A stretch of DNA of 64,000 bases from Cheiracanthium punctorium (Eukaryota; Arthropoda; Arachnida; Araneae; Cheiracanthiidae), in assembly GCA_038373885.1 (NCBI GenBank), contig JAWZYV010010236.1, forward strand, positions 310,001 through 374,000, read 5' to 3'. Shown piece after piece: positions 1-12,719 of this stretch. Each line of letters opens with the position of its first letter. Within the stretch, counting starts at the first letter, position 1. Below the pieces are notes generated by a model that ran no database searches, had not been told where the DNA came from, and worked only from the letters and a program-made list of their open reading frames with translations. A program made the position numbers and the translations under genes.

Positions 1-2198
1 TTGTGACAGGAAGGTCAAAAAGTTATTTGTCTATGACCAGTGATAAAATGTGGAACTTTTTATTACTATCACTTTGTATTCTTTCGGATTCGAAATGTAA
101 TAGACCGAAAGATACAAATTTATGTTCGAAATTAATTTGGCGTCTGCATTTAATCTTGCCCTCTAGATGTATCACATAAGTACCCGAGTAGCACGAGCAG
201 TATTGGTCAACATTAGTTAAATATGAACTTCCCAGTGACGTGCTTGAAACACATCGTAATTATTTACCATCTAACTTAAGTACGTGGACATCTATCTCTA
301 TTATAATTAAAAATTTATTTCAAGATGTTGCAAAATATTTCAAGATAAAATAGGGGTCTTGCTATTGATGGATTTCTAATTTCTATAAATAAAATGCATG
401 GTCAGGATTTTTTGATTTTTTTTTTTTTTTCCAGAACCTTTCAAAAGTCTGGAAAAAGTCAGCAAATTGACTTTCATAAACGTAGTATATAAACACCCTG
501 ATTAACTAACAATTCACCTTTTCTTCAATGTAATATTACTATATGCTTTCTCCTATAGCAATGTATTGCTGTGCCAGATTTTTAATTAGCAGGCTTTCAT
601 AAATCTTTGCTTTCAGATTTAAATAAAATAACTATTTCATTTATTTTTTATTTTGTAAGTATTAAACAGCCGAAGATTTTGGAGAATCATTTTCTTTTTC
701 CTTCTTAAACGGTGCGATTCTGCGCCAATAGCGGAAACTATTACGCAATTTCCGAGAATCCTTCAAAATGTACGCCAAGAAAAGGATTTAGCCGCCAAAA
801 TAATTAAATCAACTTGGCGTGTCGGCGTACGTCGGTAAAAGAATGTTTAAGTAGCTCAGTAAGGGACTGTTAAATTTCCTATCGCTCTGATCATTTCCTT
901 ATAAACATTAATGTTAATTCCGTGTTCCTCAGAATTATTAAATCTGAAGTTCGAACAAATTTAAAATTTGAAAGAATTAAGCATATGAGAAGGAGGGGGA
1001 GGGGCGCTAGAAAAACAGGCAAAGAGCAAGTGATAATGCATGCTTTAAAAAATCACATAATTTATTTTATTTTTACTCCAAAAAATATCTATTTCCATTT
1101 CAAATGTTTATTCAAACTTAACCGAGAGCATTATTTTGTACAAAATGCGACTAAATGGTCATTGTTTAAAAATAAAAACTTCGTGTAGGCTGAAGAATGT
1201 GAGGGGGGGGTGCCATTATAAGTTATTCTTTGTTGAAAGGAGGGGGCACGGCACAATGTTAAAAGGTTGGGAACCGCTGTATAAAAAAATGTGAAAACAA
1301 AAATACTAGGTTTCTTAAGTTTCAATGATAAAAGATTGACTTCATAAGTCCTCAAAACTGTGCAAAGCTCTAGATAATCATATGTTAATTATTTTTCAAA
1401 CTTCAATTTCACCAAAAATAAATAAATAAATCATTTGAATTACACGGATAAATAATTTTTATCGTGATCATCTGCTAGTGGGGGGAAAAAAAATCCCAAA
1501 CGCAATCATAAACGGAAGAAAACTTTCATCTCATAAATTTGATTTCACTAAGCCTTCCTTCTGAAAAGAAAACGGTTTCTGAATTATTGATCTTGTTATG
1601 TAAAAGGAATCTTCCTTTAAAGCAATTAGAATACTTTGAGTGGGAAGAAATGTTCAATTTCCTTTGATTTAAACAAACGGTATAGGCTCAAGATTAGAAT
1701 GGAAAATATGTTAAGCCGCTGCTTGTGCTGCCATCTATTGTCTATAACTGGAACAAATACTTCGTAGAATTTAATTAGTTTTTTATTTTTTTTCTCCTGT
1801 CTCTGGATTGATACTCTTTTTAAAAATATATATGTGAACATAGTTAACTTAAGGCTAAAGATGAAACACAAAGGCATGGTGGGAAATCGCGAGGTATTTT
1901 AAGATCATTTCCGAGAAAAACGCAGAAGAGAAATCCTTGTCAAGCTACGTCTTTCCAATAAGGAGAGTGAGCCGGTTATACCTAGGTGCAACAATACTCA
2001 CTGCTTACAGGAGCAACTTTTAAATTTACTTGATAGCTATCCACAGTGTTCCATTATTTAGAAGATGATTAACAGATTCATTTAGTCAGTGAGAAATACT
2101 TTTTACGTCTAGCAAAGTATTTTATATCACATATTAAGTCAACTATTTTTTAAATGGAAGAAAGTTATGAGTCTTGATAATATTATTTTTAAAAATAA
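1..2198. other. Intergenic AT-rich DNA with one hAT-like end
   Basis: No gene is supported; the short open frames here have no recognisable motif. Around 1243-1281 the sequence reads aaggttgggaaccgctg, the reverse complement of a CAGCGGTTCCCAACC end typical of Charlie-type hAT elements. I found no partner end to the left, so this is at best a truncated element. The 12-mer gtgctgccatct at 1725-1736 recurs at 10668-10679 and 30883-30894. Confidence 0.5.
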
Positions 2199-2206
2199 GC
2201 TATATA

Positions 2207-3153
2207 CAGTGGCGCAGAGAGGGAGGGGGAGCAGGGGGAAAATCCCCTGGGCCTCAGCTCGTGAAGGGGCCCCGCTTTTGTTGTTTATATGAAATAGTGT
2301 GTTGTCAATTTTGTAAACAAAAAGTCCAAATTCAAATTATGTCCCCGGATGTTTCAAATTAATTTTTGATTGAAATTACAAAAAGCCAGCTAGAGCATAA
2401 ACCACCAACTTGACAAAAACGAGGAGTGACTCTGATTGAGTCATTTACATTTTGAAAAAACGACCAAAGATATCTTTAGTCAACATCTAACGTCCAATAA
2501 TTAGATCATCCTTCAAAAAACTGTTGACCCGAAGTAGACATTGAAGGTGTTATTCAAAGGTTTGCCATGACTAAAAGTAAAAAAAGATTTATTTAACAAG
2601 AAATCATTTTTTTTTTCCGAGACACATTGTTAAATAGTGGAAGAAAGGGTATAGCATAGAGCAGAGACAATGGGCCCACCCAACCTCCGAAATTTTAAAT
2701 TTTCCTTAAAAAAATGTTAAAGATCCAGACTTTCTATGAGAAATTTTGAAATTTCCACTTTTTTGGCCTACTGAATTTTTTTTTTTTGGCTGCCTGCTTG
2801 CATGGAAGTATGAATAAAAATATTAATTTTTTCAATACTGAGGATACATGCCATGTAAAAATGTTAACGTTCCAATTACAGTTTCTTTATGGAGCTGACG
2901 AAACCTTCAAAGCAAAATGTTGGTATTTTTTAGAGCATGGATGTTTATTAAAGTATAATACTCTATTAAATTAATAATTTTAATTCTATTCATTATTTTC
3001 CAATCACTATTAATTTAAAGTTTCTTTAAAGGATTAATAATTTTTATAAGGAATAAATTATTGATCTACTATGACATCAAAAGGATTTCTGGATAGTAAA
3101 GGGACGCCAAAGATTTTATCCCCGGGGCCCCGACTTGGCTCTCTGCACCTCTG
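2207..3153. mobile_element. hAT-like non-autonomous DNA element, 947 bp
   Basis: The left end reads CAGTGGCGCAGAGAGGGAGG and the right end, reverse-complemented, reads CAGAGGTGCAGAGAGCC, so the termini form imperfect inverted repeats. Both ends are flanked by the same 8 bases, gctatata (2199-2206 and 3154-3161). An 8-bp target duplication with CA..TG ends is the hAT signature. No transposase frame is visible inside; the 62-codon frame at 2786-2974 has no recognisable motif. Mobility would depend on a transposase encoded elsewhere. Confidence 0.85.
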
Positions 3154-3161
3154 GCTATATA

Positions 3162-5172
3162 TAAAATATATTTTTAAATAAACACTTTTACAGTCGACGC
3201 TCGCAATAACGACTGTCTACTGTATTTAAATTTCGTAAAGATTAGGCATCGGAATCCCACGTCAGTAGTTACCAGCCTCATCTAAGATGGCGATTAGTAT
3301 TACATAAGGCTCAGGTAAGATTTAAAATCGGTCTTTTTTTTTTAACACTGTACATTTTTTTTGCCAGTGTACATTTTTGTTCAAACCGGTATTTTTTGTG
3401 GACATAATTTGTAGACCGATTATTGTCGATATCGTCCTTTTCGTTGCATTTTACAATATTGTTACCAAATAGAGAGAGGAGAATAAAGTGTTAAAAGTCA
3501 CCAAGGTTCGCAATTTTAGATGCTTTATATATTTTGTTCTCCTTGACAAAATTACCCTTAGAATGTAATGTAAATATGTTTTTCAGTAAACGTCAAACAT
3601 AAAATGTCGTGTGAGTGACAGAATCACTCACGTGACGTCTGCACCGATAATGAGGCTTGGGGGGGGTGATGGAAAAAACCACTCTAAATAATTAAAGACG
3701 ACTCCTGAAAGCGCAAGAAAGACCCCTTTTAATAAAGAAAATAAACAATTGAATAGCGCATGAAGAAATAAAAGGAAGGGATATATTACTTGTGTGAAAG
3801 CCCATTTTTTTAAAAATGGAATAAAAATCTTAAATAATTTATAATTTATCACAATGTATGTAGCATAATAAATTAGATAATAAAATGAAAATACCCATAT
3901 TACTCGAAATGAAAACTTTCTTTGCTATATTCTCTTTTTTTACATCCTTGTGCGTAGTAGAAGGAATTATTGTGTTCACAAAAAATTTTGGCGTTCAGAT
4001 TTTTATCATCTCTAAATTTACTTGATGAAATTTTGCGTGATATTTCAGCGTACGCACGAATGTATGCCTGCGCAGTCTATTTTGACCAACTGCCAGTCTT
4101 TTTACCTGACGCGTGTGCACGTATTAAGTATGTATTTATCTCGCATGACTCAAAAACCATTAGTCTCATAATTGTTGAAAATTTTTATTTATTACCATAA
4201 GGACTCAAAAACCATTAGTCGTAAAAGTTGAAACTTTATATTTAGGATTGCTGTAATATCTAGTTGTACACTTCCCTTTTGAATGGCAATCAACTGAATA
4301 GTTTACAGGGTCACAGAACAGACTTTTGATACATTCGTCTATGGCTAGCTTCATTTCATTTTGGTCACACAAGTCTTTATGGTATTATGGGCAGTCACTA
4401 TTTGGGTCACGCACAAAAGCTTGCCAACTGTCCCCGATTTGGACAAGTTTAGGTGGAATATCGCCAAATTCGGCACCATAAAATAAATTTTTAAAACTGA
4501 GCCCAGCTTGGCGTTATCTTTTATCTTGAGGAAAATTCGCGAAAGCTTAATCCCAATTGAGCCAAAGAATGCTCAATTTCAAATGAAATGAGTTTGAATG
4601 AAGTAAATCAAAAATGTATAAAATTTAGCAGACGGATCAAGGAAGTCATGTGGTGTCCACATCAGATTTTTTTTTTTTTTAATTTGGATACAGAACATTA
4701 AGAATACTAATCGCTTTTTTAGAACTATTTTTCTAAGAAAACAATTATTCATTCAGTTTCTTGGTGTCTTTTTAAACAACAATTAGAATTTTCGGAAGAA
4801 AAGCTCTTTTATTAACTGCAAAAGAGGGAAGAACTTTAATTAACAATCGTCTCGTATTACGGGCTGAAAGTTGGATTTTATTGTTATAATTACTTTTTCC
4901 CCTTAATAAACACAGGGTTAAAAAGCTCATTAATGTACAATATAAAAGAAAATCCTTCGAAAAAGTGTTTCTAATGAGTCTCTTAATTTATTTTTGATTA
5001 TGCCGTTATCTATTAAAGATAGCTCTTAAAATGTCGCCGATATTTTGAAATAAACTTATTTTATTGCCTGAATTAGACTTTCAATTGAACTGGCTGAGTA
5101 ACTATTCTTCGTACAGGAAAAGCTAGACATTTTTTGTAATGCATTTTAATTCCAAATCTCAAAAAAATTTCA
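3162..5172. other. Intergenic DNA; small tandem duplication and TIR fragment
   Basis: No gene seen. At 3189-3223 a short stretch resembles Tigger/pogo-type ends (tacagtcgacgctcgcaata) but is too short to call. A 55-bp imperfect direct duplication lies at 4147-4256; each unit starts gactcaaaaaccattagtc, at 4147 and 4202. The rest is AT-rich with T tracts. Confidence 0.5.
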
Positions 5173-5180
5173 GAGCTGCT

Positions 5181-5454
5181 CATGGGCGCCGTCAGCATAG
5201 GGCAAGCATACAAAAATACAGGGGGGGTGCAATGCCCCCTCCCTATATTTTTGTATGCAGTGTTTACCTTGCTTTTTTGCTCTTTCCACATAGTAACCAT
5301 ACGTTAAAGTAGTATTTGCCCCCCTTGAGTAGTCTTTGCCCCTCCCTGGAGTAGTCTGACTACTCCGTCAGACTACTCCAGGGAGACTAGTCCAGTATCC
5401 CTGGAGTAGTCTCATTTGCCCCCCCACGTGGGAAATATTCTGCCGGCGCCCATG
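5181..5454. mobile_element. MITE, CATGGGCG family, copy 1
   Basis: The ends are catgggcgccgtcagcat and, on the opposite strand, catgggcgccggcagaat. They are flanked by gagctgct (5173-5180) and gagctgtt (5455-5462), an 8-bp duplication with one mismatch. Sister copies lie at 8677-8819 and 60203-60363 and share the interior motif gggaaatattctgc. This copy alone carries an inserted perfect inverted repeat at 5343-5384, with 18-bp arms and a 6-base spacer. It is non-coding and probably mobilised by a hAT-type transposase. Confidence 0.85.
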
Positions 5455-5462
5455 GAGCTGTT

Positions 5463-8400
5463 GCAAATGTTATCAATCGTGTCCATAAACTTTAATGCTA
5501 ATTAATTACCCATACAAAACGAAGATATTACACCACTTGTAAAAGTAAATACAAAATTTTAACACTCTACGGCCGAATGTTTTTGAGTTGGGTAAGTTAC
5601 GTGCATAAACGAAGTGTGAGCATTTTTTTTTTTTTTTTTTTTCGTGTGTGTGTGTTGGGGGACGCATATCGAATTCAAGAGTAGAAAAGGGAAGTTTCTT
5701 TCGAATTTCGTAACAAAATGTTGTAAATCGAAAAGATTTCGAGACAAAGTTAAGCGGGACACATGCTCCCCCGTGCCACCCCCGATGTTACGCCTATGAT
5801 TACATATACGTACATTTATCTAAATTACTATAAACGAAAGAATAAGCGTGAATAACATGGCCATGGGCTTCCGTTTGAGTAAATTTAGGTTTGGGTGACA
5901 GCTAGGGCTTTCAGTTTAGTACGCTATTGAAAAATATCTACTGTACTGACTTCCAAATCCAGGGCCTTATTATAACATTTTTGTGCCCAAGGCACTTTTC
6001 AAATTTTGTGCCCCTGTATACAGCTGACCTATTTCTGCGAGTGTGGACAGGTCACGTGCCCCAAGTGACCTTGCGATAATCAGCACCTGGGCAAGTCCAG
6101 GGGTCCTGCCCCAGAAAAATATTATGCTTTAGTGTTGAATCAGCCACTTCTACATTATACTAGTACGTACATCATAGCGGTAGTATGTATTTTTTCTGGG
6201 AGCTGGTAAGTTCTATGTCTAATCGGGGCCTTCGCAATTAGTAGCGGGCCTGCGCGTGTATTTTGATGAGCCATCCAAAGAGGCCTACGGATGCTCGAGT
6301 CTTCACGTATACATCAGGCATTTCTTAAGCTTCCCAGTGCTTTCAAACGTTATTTAATGTAGTTTTAAGTAGTAATTGTGTTACTAATTCAAGTACGAAC
6401 TCATGATTAATTTGTTTGCTATGATACATATTTACATAAAGAAAATAGATGCATATAATTTGAAGGAAAAACAAAGTAGCGCTTACTCTCACGATTCACG
6501 ATTGCTTATTTTAGTTTCACAAGTGGATATTTAAGATACTTTAAAATAACTAAATACACAAATGAGAAAGACATTTTTATAATGAATATTTCATGAACGT
6601 AGTCGTATTTCCTACGTTATTTTAAACAATTCAACATTAATCTTTAACAAATGATGTATTAAAGTGCATTTCAGTGTTTTCGGGATATCCTGTATATTGG
6701 AGAAAATTGATAAAATACGCTCTACAGCACGATCTCTGAATTAATTATTCTTTAATAAAGACATTTCATGTAGTATATATTATTCTTTTGTCGCTTTCTC
6801 AATCGAACTTTGAAATTGAGCAAGCATAATGAACGCTTGTACAAAATATTAACTACATTTGAAGTTTCTGTATAAACGGGCAAAAATCAATAATTTATAA
6901 TTTACTGTACTTCTGCACTGTACCAGATGTAAGTCTGAATCACATAATCAAGGCATATATAACTGATAAATAACATTTTCAACTGGCAAAATTAAATTGT
7001 CTAAATAGTATCACAACGTCATGCTTATTTACAAGAATAAAAACTACTCCAGTAATACGATTTCTGATTAAAATAATTTATTTATAAATAACACATGAGT
7101 AATTATTCACTAAACTTGATTTACATACATATTTTTAGAATTTCTAAATACATTATAACAGTGTTCACTTACCTTATTCGATATTATGATACATTCAGAG
7201 ATAATATGATACATTCAGAGCAAAATGTTCGAATTTTATGATAAATTTTCATGAAAGAAAATGGCGCAAGATTCACAAAACGATTACCTACATCTAAAGT
7301 TCTTTAGTACGACAAAAGTATAAAAAAAATTGTTTTAAAATAATAAAATAATATAACATTTATAATACTTAGAATAATAAAATAGAACACTGTGACTGGG
7401 GGAAAACAGACCTCAATGATAAACTCATTTTTAGCGATGGCAACTCATACGCAGGCCCGTTGGATAGCGACGGCCCCGGTAAAGGCCAGGTATTTGAGCA
7501 AAGAATTGGGGACAAATCAGCGTGGTGTGCCCAATTCTAAAGCAAAAATTAACATTTTGTAAATTCAGTGCTCATCTCAAATAAGTTCTATTTATTCAGC
7601 TAAAACATTTTTAACCGTGATAAAAGAAAGAAAGCATGTTTGTTTGTTTTTTAATTGGAAAACAATAATTATTTCAATGTAAACTTTGTCCCCAATTGCT
7701 GTGTTACATTTTGACAACAAACTGAAATAGTCCTGAAATGGAGGATATCGCCTCCTTGGGTTCGAGGCTTTAAAAGTCACGTGACGGTGGAAAACAACCA
7801 ACCATTTCTCCATAGGCTTATGTGCTGGACTCCTGGTAATAAGCGCAAAATCAAAAAAAATAATAATTATACCTCTGTATTGTGCTGCCTACGAATGTTT
7901 TAATAACTCTCTGGAACCTGTACATGACTGCAAAAAGATATCTCTCCAAAGATTCCCATTAAAAAGTGCTAACATATTAAAACTTATACTGAGACGAGGC
8001 TATTTCAGCCACGTGTGGATGGAAAATATACACTTCAGCCAATCAGATTACAGGGCCACTCATCAACACAGCCGAAAGGTCACGTGTTGGTGGAAAAATG
8101 ACGTCATATCGATATCGTCCATTGGGGACTGTCCCCGTTGCGGGACGTTTGGTCAATGGGCATTTTGCATGGTGTCTGAGTTCGAGGCTAAAATTCGTCT
8201 GCTGGCGGTATTTACATCCTCCAGCTCCTATTGAAATGCATTCAGTATCCATTTTATAATTACTGTTTCTCATTATTAGAGCCGCTCGGAATGAGTTACT
8301 GTCTTTTTAATACTCAAATAGATGGTTTAGAAGACGATGATATCGCATTTCGCTTCAAAACTTTGTTAATAAAAAGAATATTAGTGTTCTAAAATTATTA

Positions 8401-8668
8401 CGTTATTGCAAACACGTATAAATAATACATCATTGAGTTGATTTTGAGTTTTCTGAGTTTAAAATAGTACAAATATTCATTAAAAACCTCCCACACTTTT
8501 TTAAGTACGATCTTTTAAATTATTTTTAGTATTTAATCATTATTAACATTTTAAATAAAATCTCACAATGAAGACAAAAATCATTTATAAAAAGCTATTA
8601 TTTGTTAATGACTAATATTCTAGCTTCTTTATGGCGTGTTTAATTAATTCAGCATCCATCATCATATG
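5463..8668. other. Intergenic DNA with repeat fragments
   Basis: No gene seen. About 6086-6180 (gggcaagtccaggggtcctg onward) matches the reverse complement of about 35935-36012, so both are copies of a dispersed repeat whose boundaries I cannot set. A stretch ending acgcctatg at 5779-5789 and one starting caggcccgttggat near 7451 look like isolated hAT-type termini. A 19-bp tandem duplication (atgatacattcagag) sits near 7187-7220. Confidence 0.45.
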
Positions 8669-8676
8669 CCGTAATC

Positions 8677-8819
8677 CATAGGCGTCGGCAGCATAGGGTA
8701 AGAGGGGGAGAAGGGGATTCCCTCCATGGAATTTTGAATGCCATTTTGTTCTTCCCAACCTGGTCATGTGTTGAAGTAACCTTTTGCCATCCTTGGAAAA
8801 TATTCTGCAAACGCCCATG
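8677..8819. mobile_element. MITE, CATGGGCG family, copy 3
   Basis: The element starts cataggcgtcggcagcatag and ends with the inverse of catgggcgtttgcagaat. Flanks are ccgtaatc (8669-8676) and ccgtgatc (8820-8827), an 8-bp duplication with one mismatch. It shares tattctgc and the gttgaagta interior with the copy at 60203-60363. No coding potential. Confidence 0.82.
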
Positions 8820-8951
8820 CCGTGATCCAAACTGAGCAATTTTCAGTGGCGGCCCGTGGTCAAAACTGTTAGTGCAGCCGGAAGCATATGAGCCCCCCCC
8901 CCTCCCCCTTCCTCCGGACAGGATTGGAAAATCTTTGTTACTGAATTCGAA

Positions 8952-9093
8952 AGCTGGCGGATTAAGCCCTCCGAGGAAAAAAAAAGAAAAAGAAATTACA
9001 TAAAAAATGTAAGAGATCCTATTTTACTTCCATAAAATGGACATAAATTTCAACCAGCCGCTCTTATCCTCAAAATTGCATTCATCCGTGTCT
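8952..9093. mobile_element. Nested hAT-like MITE, GGATTAA family, copy 1
   Basis: The element starts agctggcggattaagcc and ends attcatccgtgtct. The flanks aattcgaa (8944-8951) and gattcgaa (9094-9101) form an 8-bp duplication with one mismatch. Its middle (gatcctattttactt) is shared with the copies at 36029-36189 and 47041-47195. It lies inside the 8844-10274 element and is therefore younger than it. Confidence 0.75.
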
Positions 9094-9410
9094 GATTCGA
9101 AGTTTCCTTAGAATTTTCTTTTGTAACGATAACTTGAGAAGAAAAGAAAAAAAAAAAGAAAACTTACTTATTTTTTATAAGTCAAATCAATTCTCCTTTC
9201 TTTTAAACATGCGAATCGGTCAGTGATGTCCCCATAAAAAGGGGTTGTTTTAATTCAAATATCAATAATTTTAACAGCTCTTTAAAATTTAACATGTTTA
9301 AAGAATTTTCTCGCTCGCCATCTCCTCTAAATGCCAGTTCTTGCTTACTTAAAAACAATACTGCTTTGATGGGTAATTGTCCATTCATAAGCGTCTATTG
9401 AGGCTTACCT

Positions 9411-9749
9411 CAGCCGCGGATCCAAGGGGAGGGCGGTGGGGGCGATCGCCCTCTCCTGGGCGAAGTCCAAAAATCTGTTATAATCAGATAAAATATATTA
9501 TGAAAGTATAATGAAAATTATGTAGCCTTTTTCTAAGGGGTGTAATGCAGGTACTACCCCTGTCCTTTTTAATCATCGCTCATATATAGATTTTATCAAT
9601 AAAATAATTAATTACATTTATATAACTGTATTAATTTGTATAACTGATTATATTAATTAATTGTAAAATGATTTTGCGCATTCTACCCCGCCCCTCTGTT
9701 TCAGGTACAAAATCGCCCCCTCCTTGAGTAATTTCTGGATCCGCCCCTG
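9411..9749. mobile_element. Nested hAT-like MITE, 339 bp
   Basis: The left end is cagccgcggatccaagggg and the reverse-complemented right end is caggggcggatccagaaat. It is flanked on both sides by gcttacct (9403-9410 and 9750-9757), an exact 8-bp duplication. It lies inside the 8844-10274 element. The interior is AT-rich between G/C-rich ends, with no coding frame. Confidence 0.87.
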
Positions 9750-10282
9750 GCTTACCTTCTTGATAAATTCAGCAATATAAGCATATTTCAGCATATTTAA
9801 GCAGAGCATATTTAAGCATTCAGCATCAATTCAGCATATTTAAGTCGAGAGTTTTCCAAACATATATTCTCCTTACCCCTCCCTCACTTCTCGTCCGAGC
9901 CCAAGTTCAGCCGCCGTTAAAAAATCTTTCATCGGCTGTATCAGCTGCATACTCCCTATGCCGGAGAGGCTGCTTACGTAGTCGTTGTCATGGCAACGGT
10001 GCTGCCAATTTTCTTTTCAGCGCTCTGTGCTGAACCAAAGATTTTCCCAATTGAATTACGGGAAGATTAAAGTGCTTTTTTTCAGAATGAGCAATCCGGC
10101 CACAATACGTTTTTTTTGTTTGGTTTTCTTCGGAGATTTTTTTTATTTACCGTAGGAATTCCACAATTCTAATCTGAATTTAGGAAAATTAGTAGAATAA
10201 ATTATTTTAAAGTATGTGCTCATAATTTCAAGTGCAGCCCGGTTGTACTTGCTGCATCCCACGAGCCGCCACTGGCAATTTT

Positions 10283-11272
10283 TTTCTCCGTCCAATCAAT
10301 ATATATATATCTTTTTTTTTTTCTTTTGCAGTAACAGACAGATCGATTTACTGATAATCCGATTAAGCAATTTTTTCCCCAATAAAGCTGAAGAAGAAAG
10401 AAAACGAATTAGAAGAATTCAGCAAAAATTCAAGCATTCACAATAATTTTCCAAAAAGTCGTGATAATTTTTCCAACTGCTGGGGCTGACATCTCGCATT
10501 CAAATGATAACCCGATAATTCACAAAGCTGCAATCTCTCTTCTGGCAATTAACCAATAATAAGTGTTTCAGAAATCGATATTAGTCGAAGTGATTTATTA
10601 CGCATGTCTGCTGCTAATTACTCTGGTCGGCTGAGAAACAGTCCACCGAATGGAGAATGCGTTGCTAGTGCTGCCATCTGATGTGATTTAGTTAATTTAT
10701 AAACGTCTCTCTGTATTAATAAAGACGTTATTTAAAATAATAAATTCGTAATGAAATTTAAATATGATGATATGATTTTAACAGAAGATTGCAGTGGTTT
10801 CTTAAAGAACCTCAAAATTTTTAACATGCGTTTATAAAAATATTTAGAGTTTTGAATGACTCCAGTGGCAAAAACAGAAATTATTTGGAGAAGAAGTACC
10901 TAAATAAAAGAAAAAGCTTATTTGACACAAACAAAATATAAAGTAAAGCACAACCTTTAAGAAATGATTTTTTGGTCAGAGAGAGCGCACAAAAGTTTAG
11001 TTTGACCTTTAAAAATGTACAATAACGCAAAATATTATCCTTAAGCTGTGGCTTATGGTGTACACTAATTTATTTTATGGGGAAGTGGAGGAATGCTACT
11101 TTAAAAATTAAAAGTGCATGAACTTTTTTTTTCTTTATGGGAAATTTGAATCTTGAACGAGACCCACCCCACACTCTCGTGTACAAAACACCACTGCGCT
11201 TAAGCAATTTTTTTCGGGGGTTGAACGCTGAACGCGAACCCCTGTAGAAATTCCCCTGCATCTTACACTAAG
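10283..11272. other. Intergenic DNA, nothing recognised
   Basis: AT-rich sequence with T tracts. Near 10668-10679 it carries the gtgctgccatct 12-mer that also ends a tRNA-like repeat near 30.9 kb, so a decayed SINE tail is possible. No gene or element boundary can be supported. Confidence 0.45.
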
Positions 11273-11468
11273 CCCCACCATGGCCGGGGGTTAAAGAACT
11301 GAACATGTGGTAGACGGCTGAAGTGTGAACGTCCAGCCTTCGGAACCGGCCGCGCGACTGTTGTTTTAAGGGTATGTAGTGTTGGTGGTTTTCTCCAGAT
11401 GTAACTTGAATACGCGTTAGAACCCCTTATAAAGTCCTCCGATCAAGCCATCCTCCCCTTAGCAGATG
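11273..11468 (+). repeat. tRNA-like SINE, family 1, plus-strand copy
   Basis: The sequence starting ccccaccatggccggggg matches, over nearly 200 bp, the reverse complement of 50122-50311. Shared blocks include ggctgaagtgt, ccgcgcg, ttctc-cagatg and gcgttagaacc. In the better-preserved minus-strand copy the head holds tggccgagtgcataat, which fits a polymerase III A box. A clean B box is not obvious, so tRNA origin is an inference. No target duplication was found. Confidence 0.55.
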
Positions 11469-11548
11469 CCCCTCGTCTAGGCTTACTGTGGCACAGAAAT
11501 ATCCTACACTAAATAACTCAAAACTGGTTGAAAAAAATAATTATGAAA

Positions 11549-11575
11549 CGACCGTACAAATGGTTTGTACGGTCG
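11549..11575. repeat. Perfect short hairpin
   Basis: A perfect inverted repeat, cgaccgtacaaa and tttgtacggtcg, has 12-bp arms around a 3-base loop. Next to it (about 11600-11655) are weaker mirrored blocks, ggttaac and attacaatata/tatattgtaat, so the whole stretch can fold. It may be the core of a decayed foldback element. Confidence 0.6.
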
Positions 11576-11694
11576 CTGCTTAAAACGGTACGGTCACTGG
11601 TTAACAGCGACCATTACAATATATTGATCGTTGTTAACCAAACCATTATATTGTAATTTTCAACTGAATACTGTCACACTCGCTCAGAGCCGTA

Positions 11695-11863
11695 CCCAGA
11701 AAAAATTTCGAGGAGGGTCCTAAAATTCCAGAATGGGACCAAACGGTGAAAAAGGCTGAATTTTTCACAAAAAGACTAAATTATTATTATTTTGTTAACA
11801 AAATTATAAATTTCGGGGGGATGGGAACCGGACCCGCTGCTCCACCCCCCTGGGTAGGCCTTG
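11695..11863. mobile_element. hAT-like MITE, 169 bp
   Basis: The left end is cagagccgtacccag and the reverse-complemented right end is caaggcctacccagggg. Flanks are cactcgct (11687-11694) and aactcgct (11864-11871), an 8-bp duplication with one mismatch. It is non-coding. Confidence 0.75.
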
Positions 11864-12719
11864 AACTCGCTTACAACGAGTGCAAAGGGACTGCGATATT
11901 TGCTCGTTATAACCGAGTGTTCGTAAAAAACGGGGATGTGAAATAATCATAAATATTCATGCATATGTACTATATTACTTATTTCTTTATTCCTGTACAG
12001 TACTAAACAAGTCGGTTGATTTGTTTTGAATGTCTTATTGCCTTTTTCTAGTACTTTTATTCGTTGTAGGGAAGTCTCATGTGGACCTGAAAACAGGGTC
12101 AGTTGCACCCCAACATTCGAAAAAAGTTTGAAGTTTTCATTCACACTCAAAAGCCAGACTCTATTACAGTCAGTTCAGGTTGAAATTCGGATTATTCGTC
12201 GTTAAATCATCGTCTCTTTTATAGACTTTAAAATGTTAAAGGGATTTTCCAAGAAAGGATTAGCTGAGCTGGAAAGGTGGAGGTTAATAGAAACTCTATG
12301 ACTATGCAAAAATATTCTTCGCTATAACCGGGGTTTACTATTTAAAAGCAAGTTACGCTCGTTTCCATACACTTAACATTCTACCAACTCAATATTTCTA
12401 ACTTCCTCGCTAAATGGGAGCCCCCGGGAAGGGAGGGGGAGAGTAGACAATTACAAGGCGAGCCTGGGTACTGAACGCGTGGAGGTGTTGTGACGTCACA
12501 AGAGAGGATGGACTTTTCTCCGTTAAAAGCATTAGAATCATACGGAAAAGTAGAAGAAACTAAGATGTTTTGTGCCTTTTTTGGATACTAATGATAAGTC
12601 AGCAATCTCTATTCTTAATACGACATACTTGATAATAGTTATTAAGCTATAGAGTACATAAAAATATAAAATTGCCGTATTTTGCGTTAGTTTTATTGAT
12701 TTCTGTTCTTTTGTTCTAG

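Larger units (their letters stand above)
8844..10274. mobile_element. hAT-like element, 1431 bp, hosting two nested elements
   Basis: The left end is cagtggcggcccgtgg and the reverse-complemented right end is cagtggcggctcgtgg. Both flanks read gcaatttt (8836-8843 and 10275-10282), an exact 8-bp duplication. Two smaller elements sit inside, at 8952-9093 and 9411-9749, each with its own target duplication. Removing them leaves about 935 bp of non-coding body. A relative with the same TIR type is at 18364-19166. Confidence 0.87.

Noticed and set aside
2786..2974. 62-codon frame inside the first hAT-like element as a transposase piece
   Set aside because: It shows no hAT motif and is short enough to be chance.
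5960..6252. hAT-like element from cagggccttattataac to gcgggcctg
   Set aside because: The ends are only weakly similar and the flanking 8-mers do not match.
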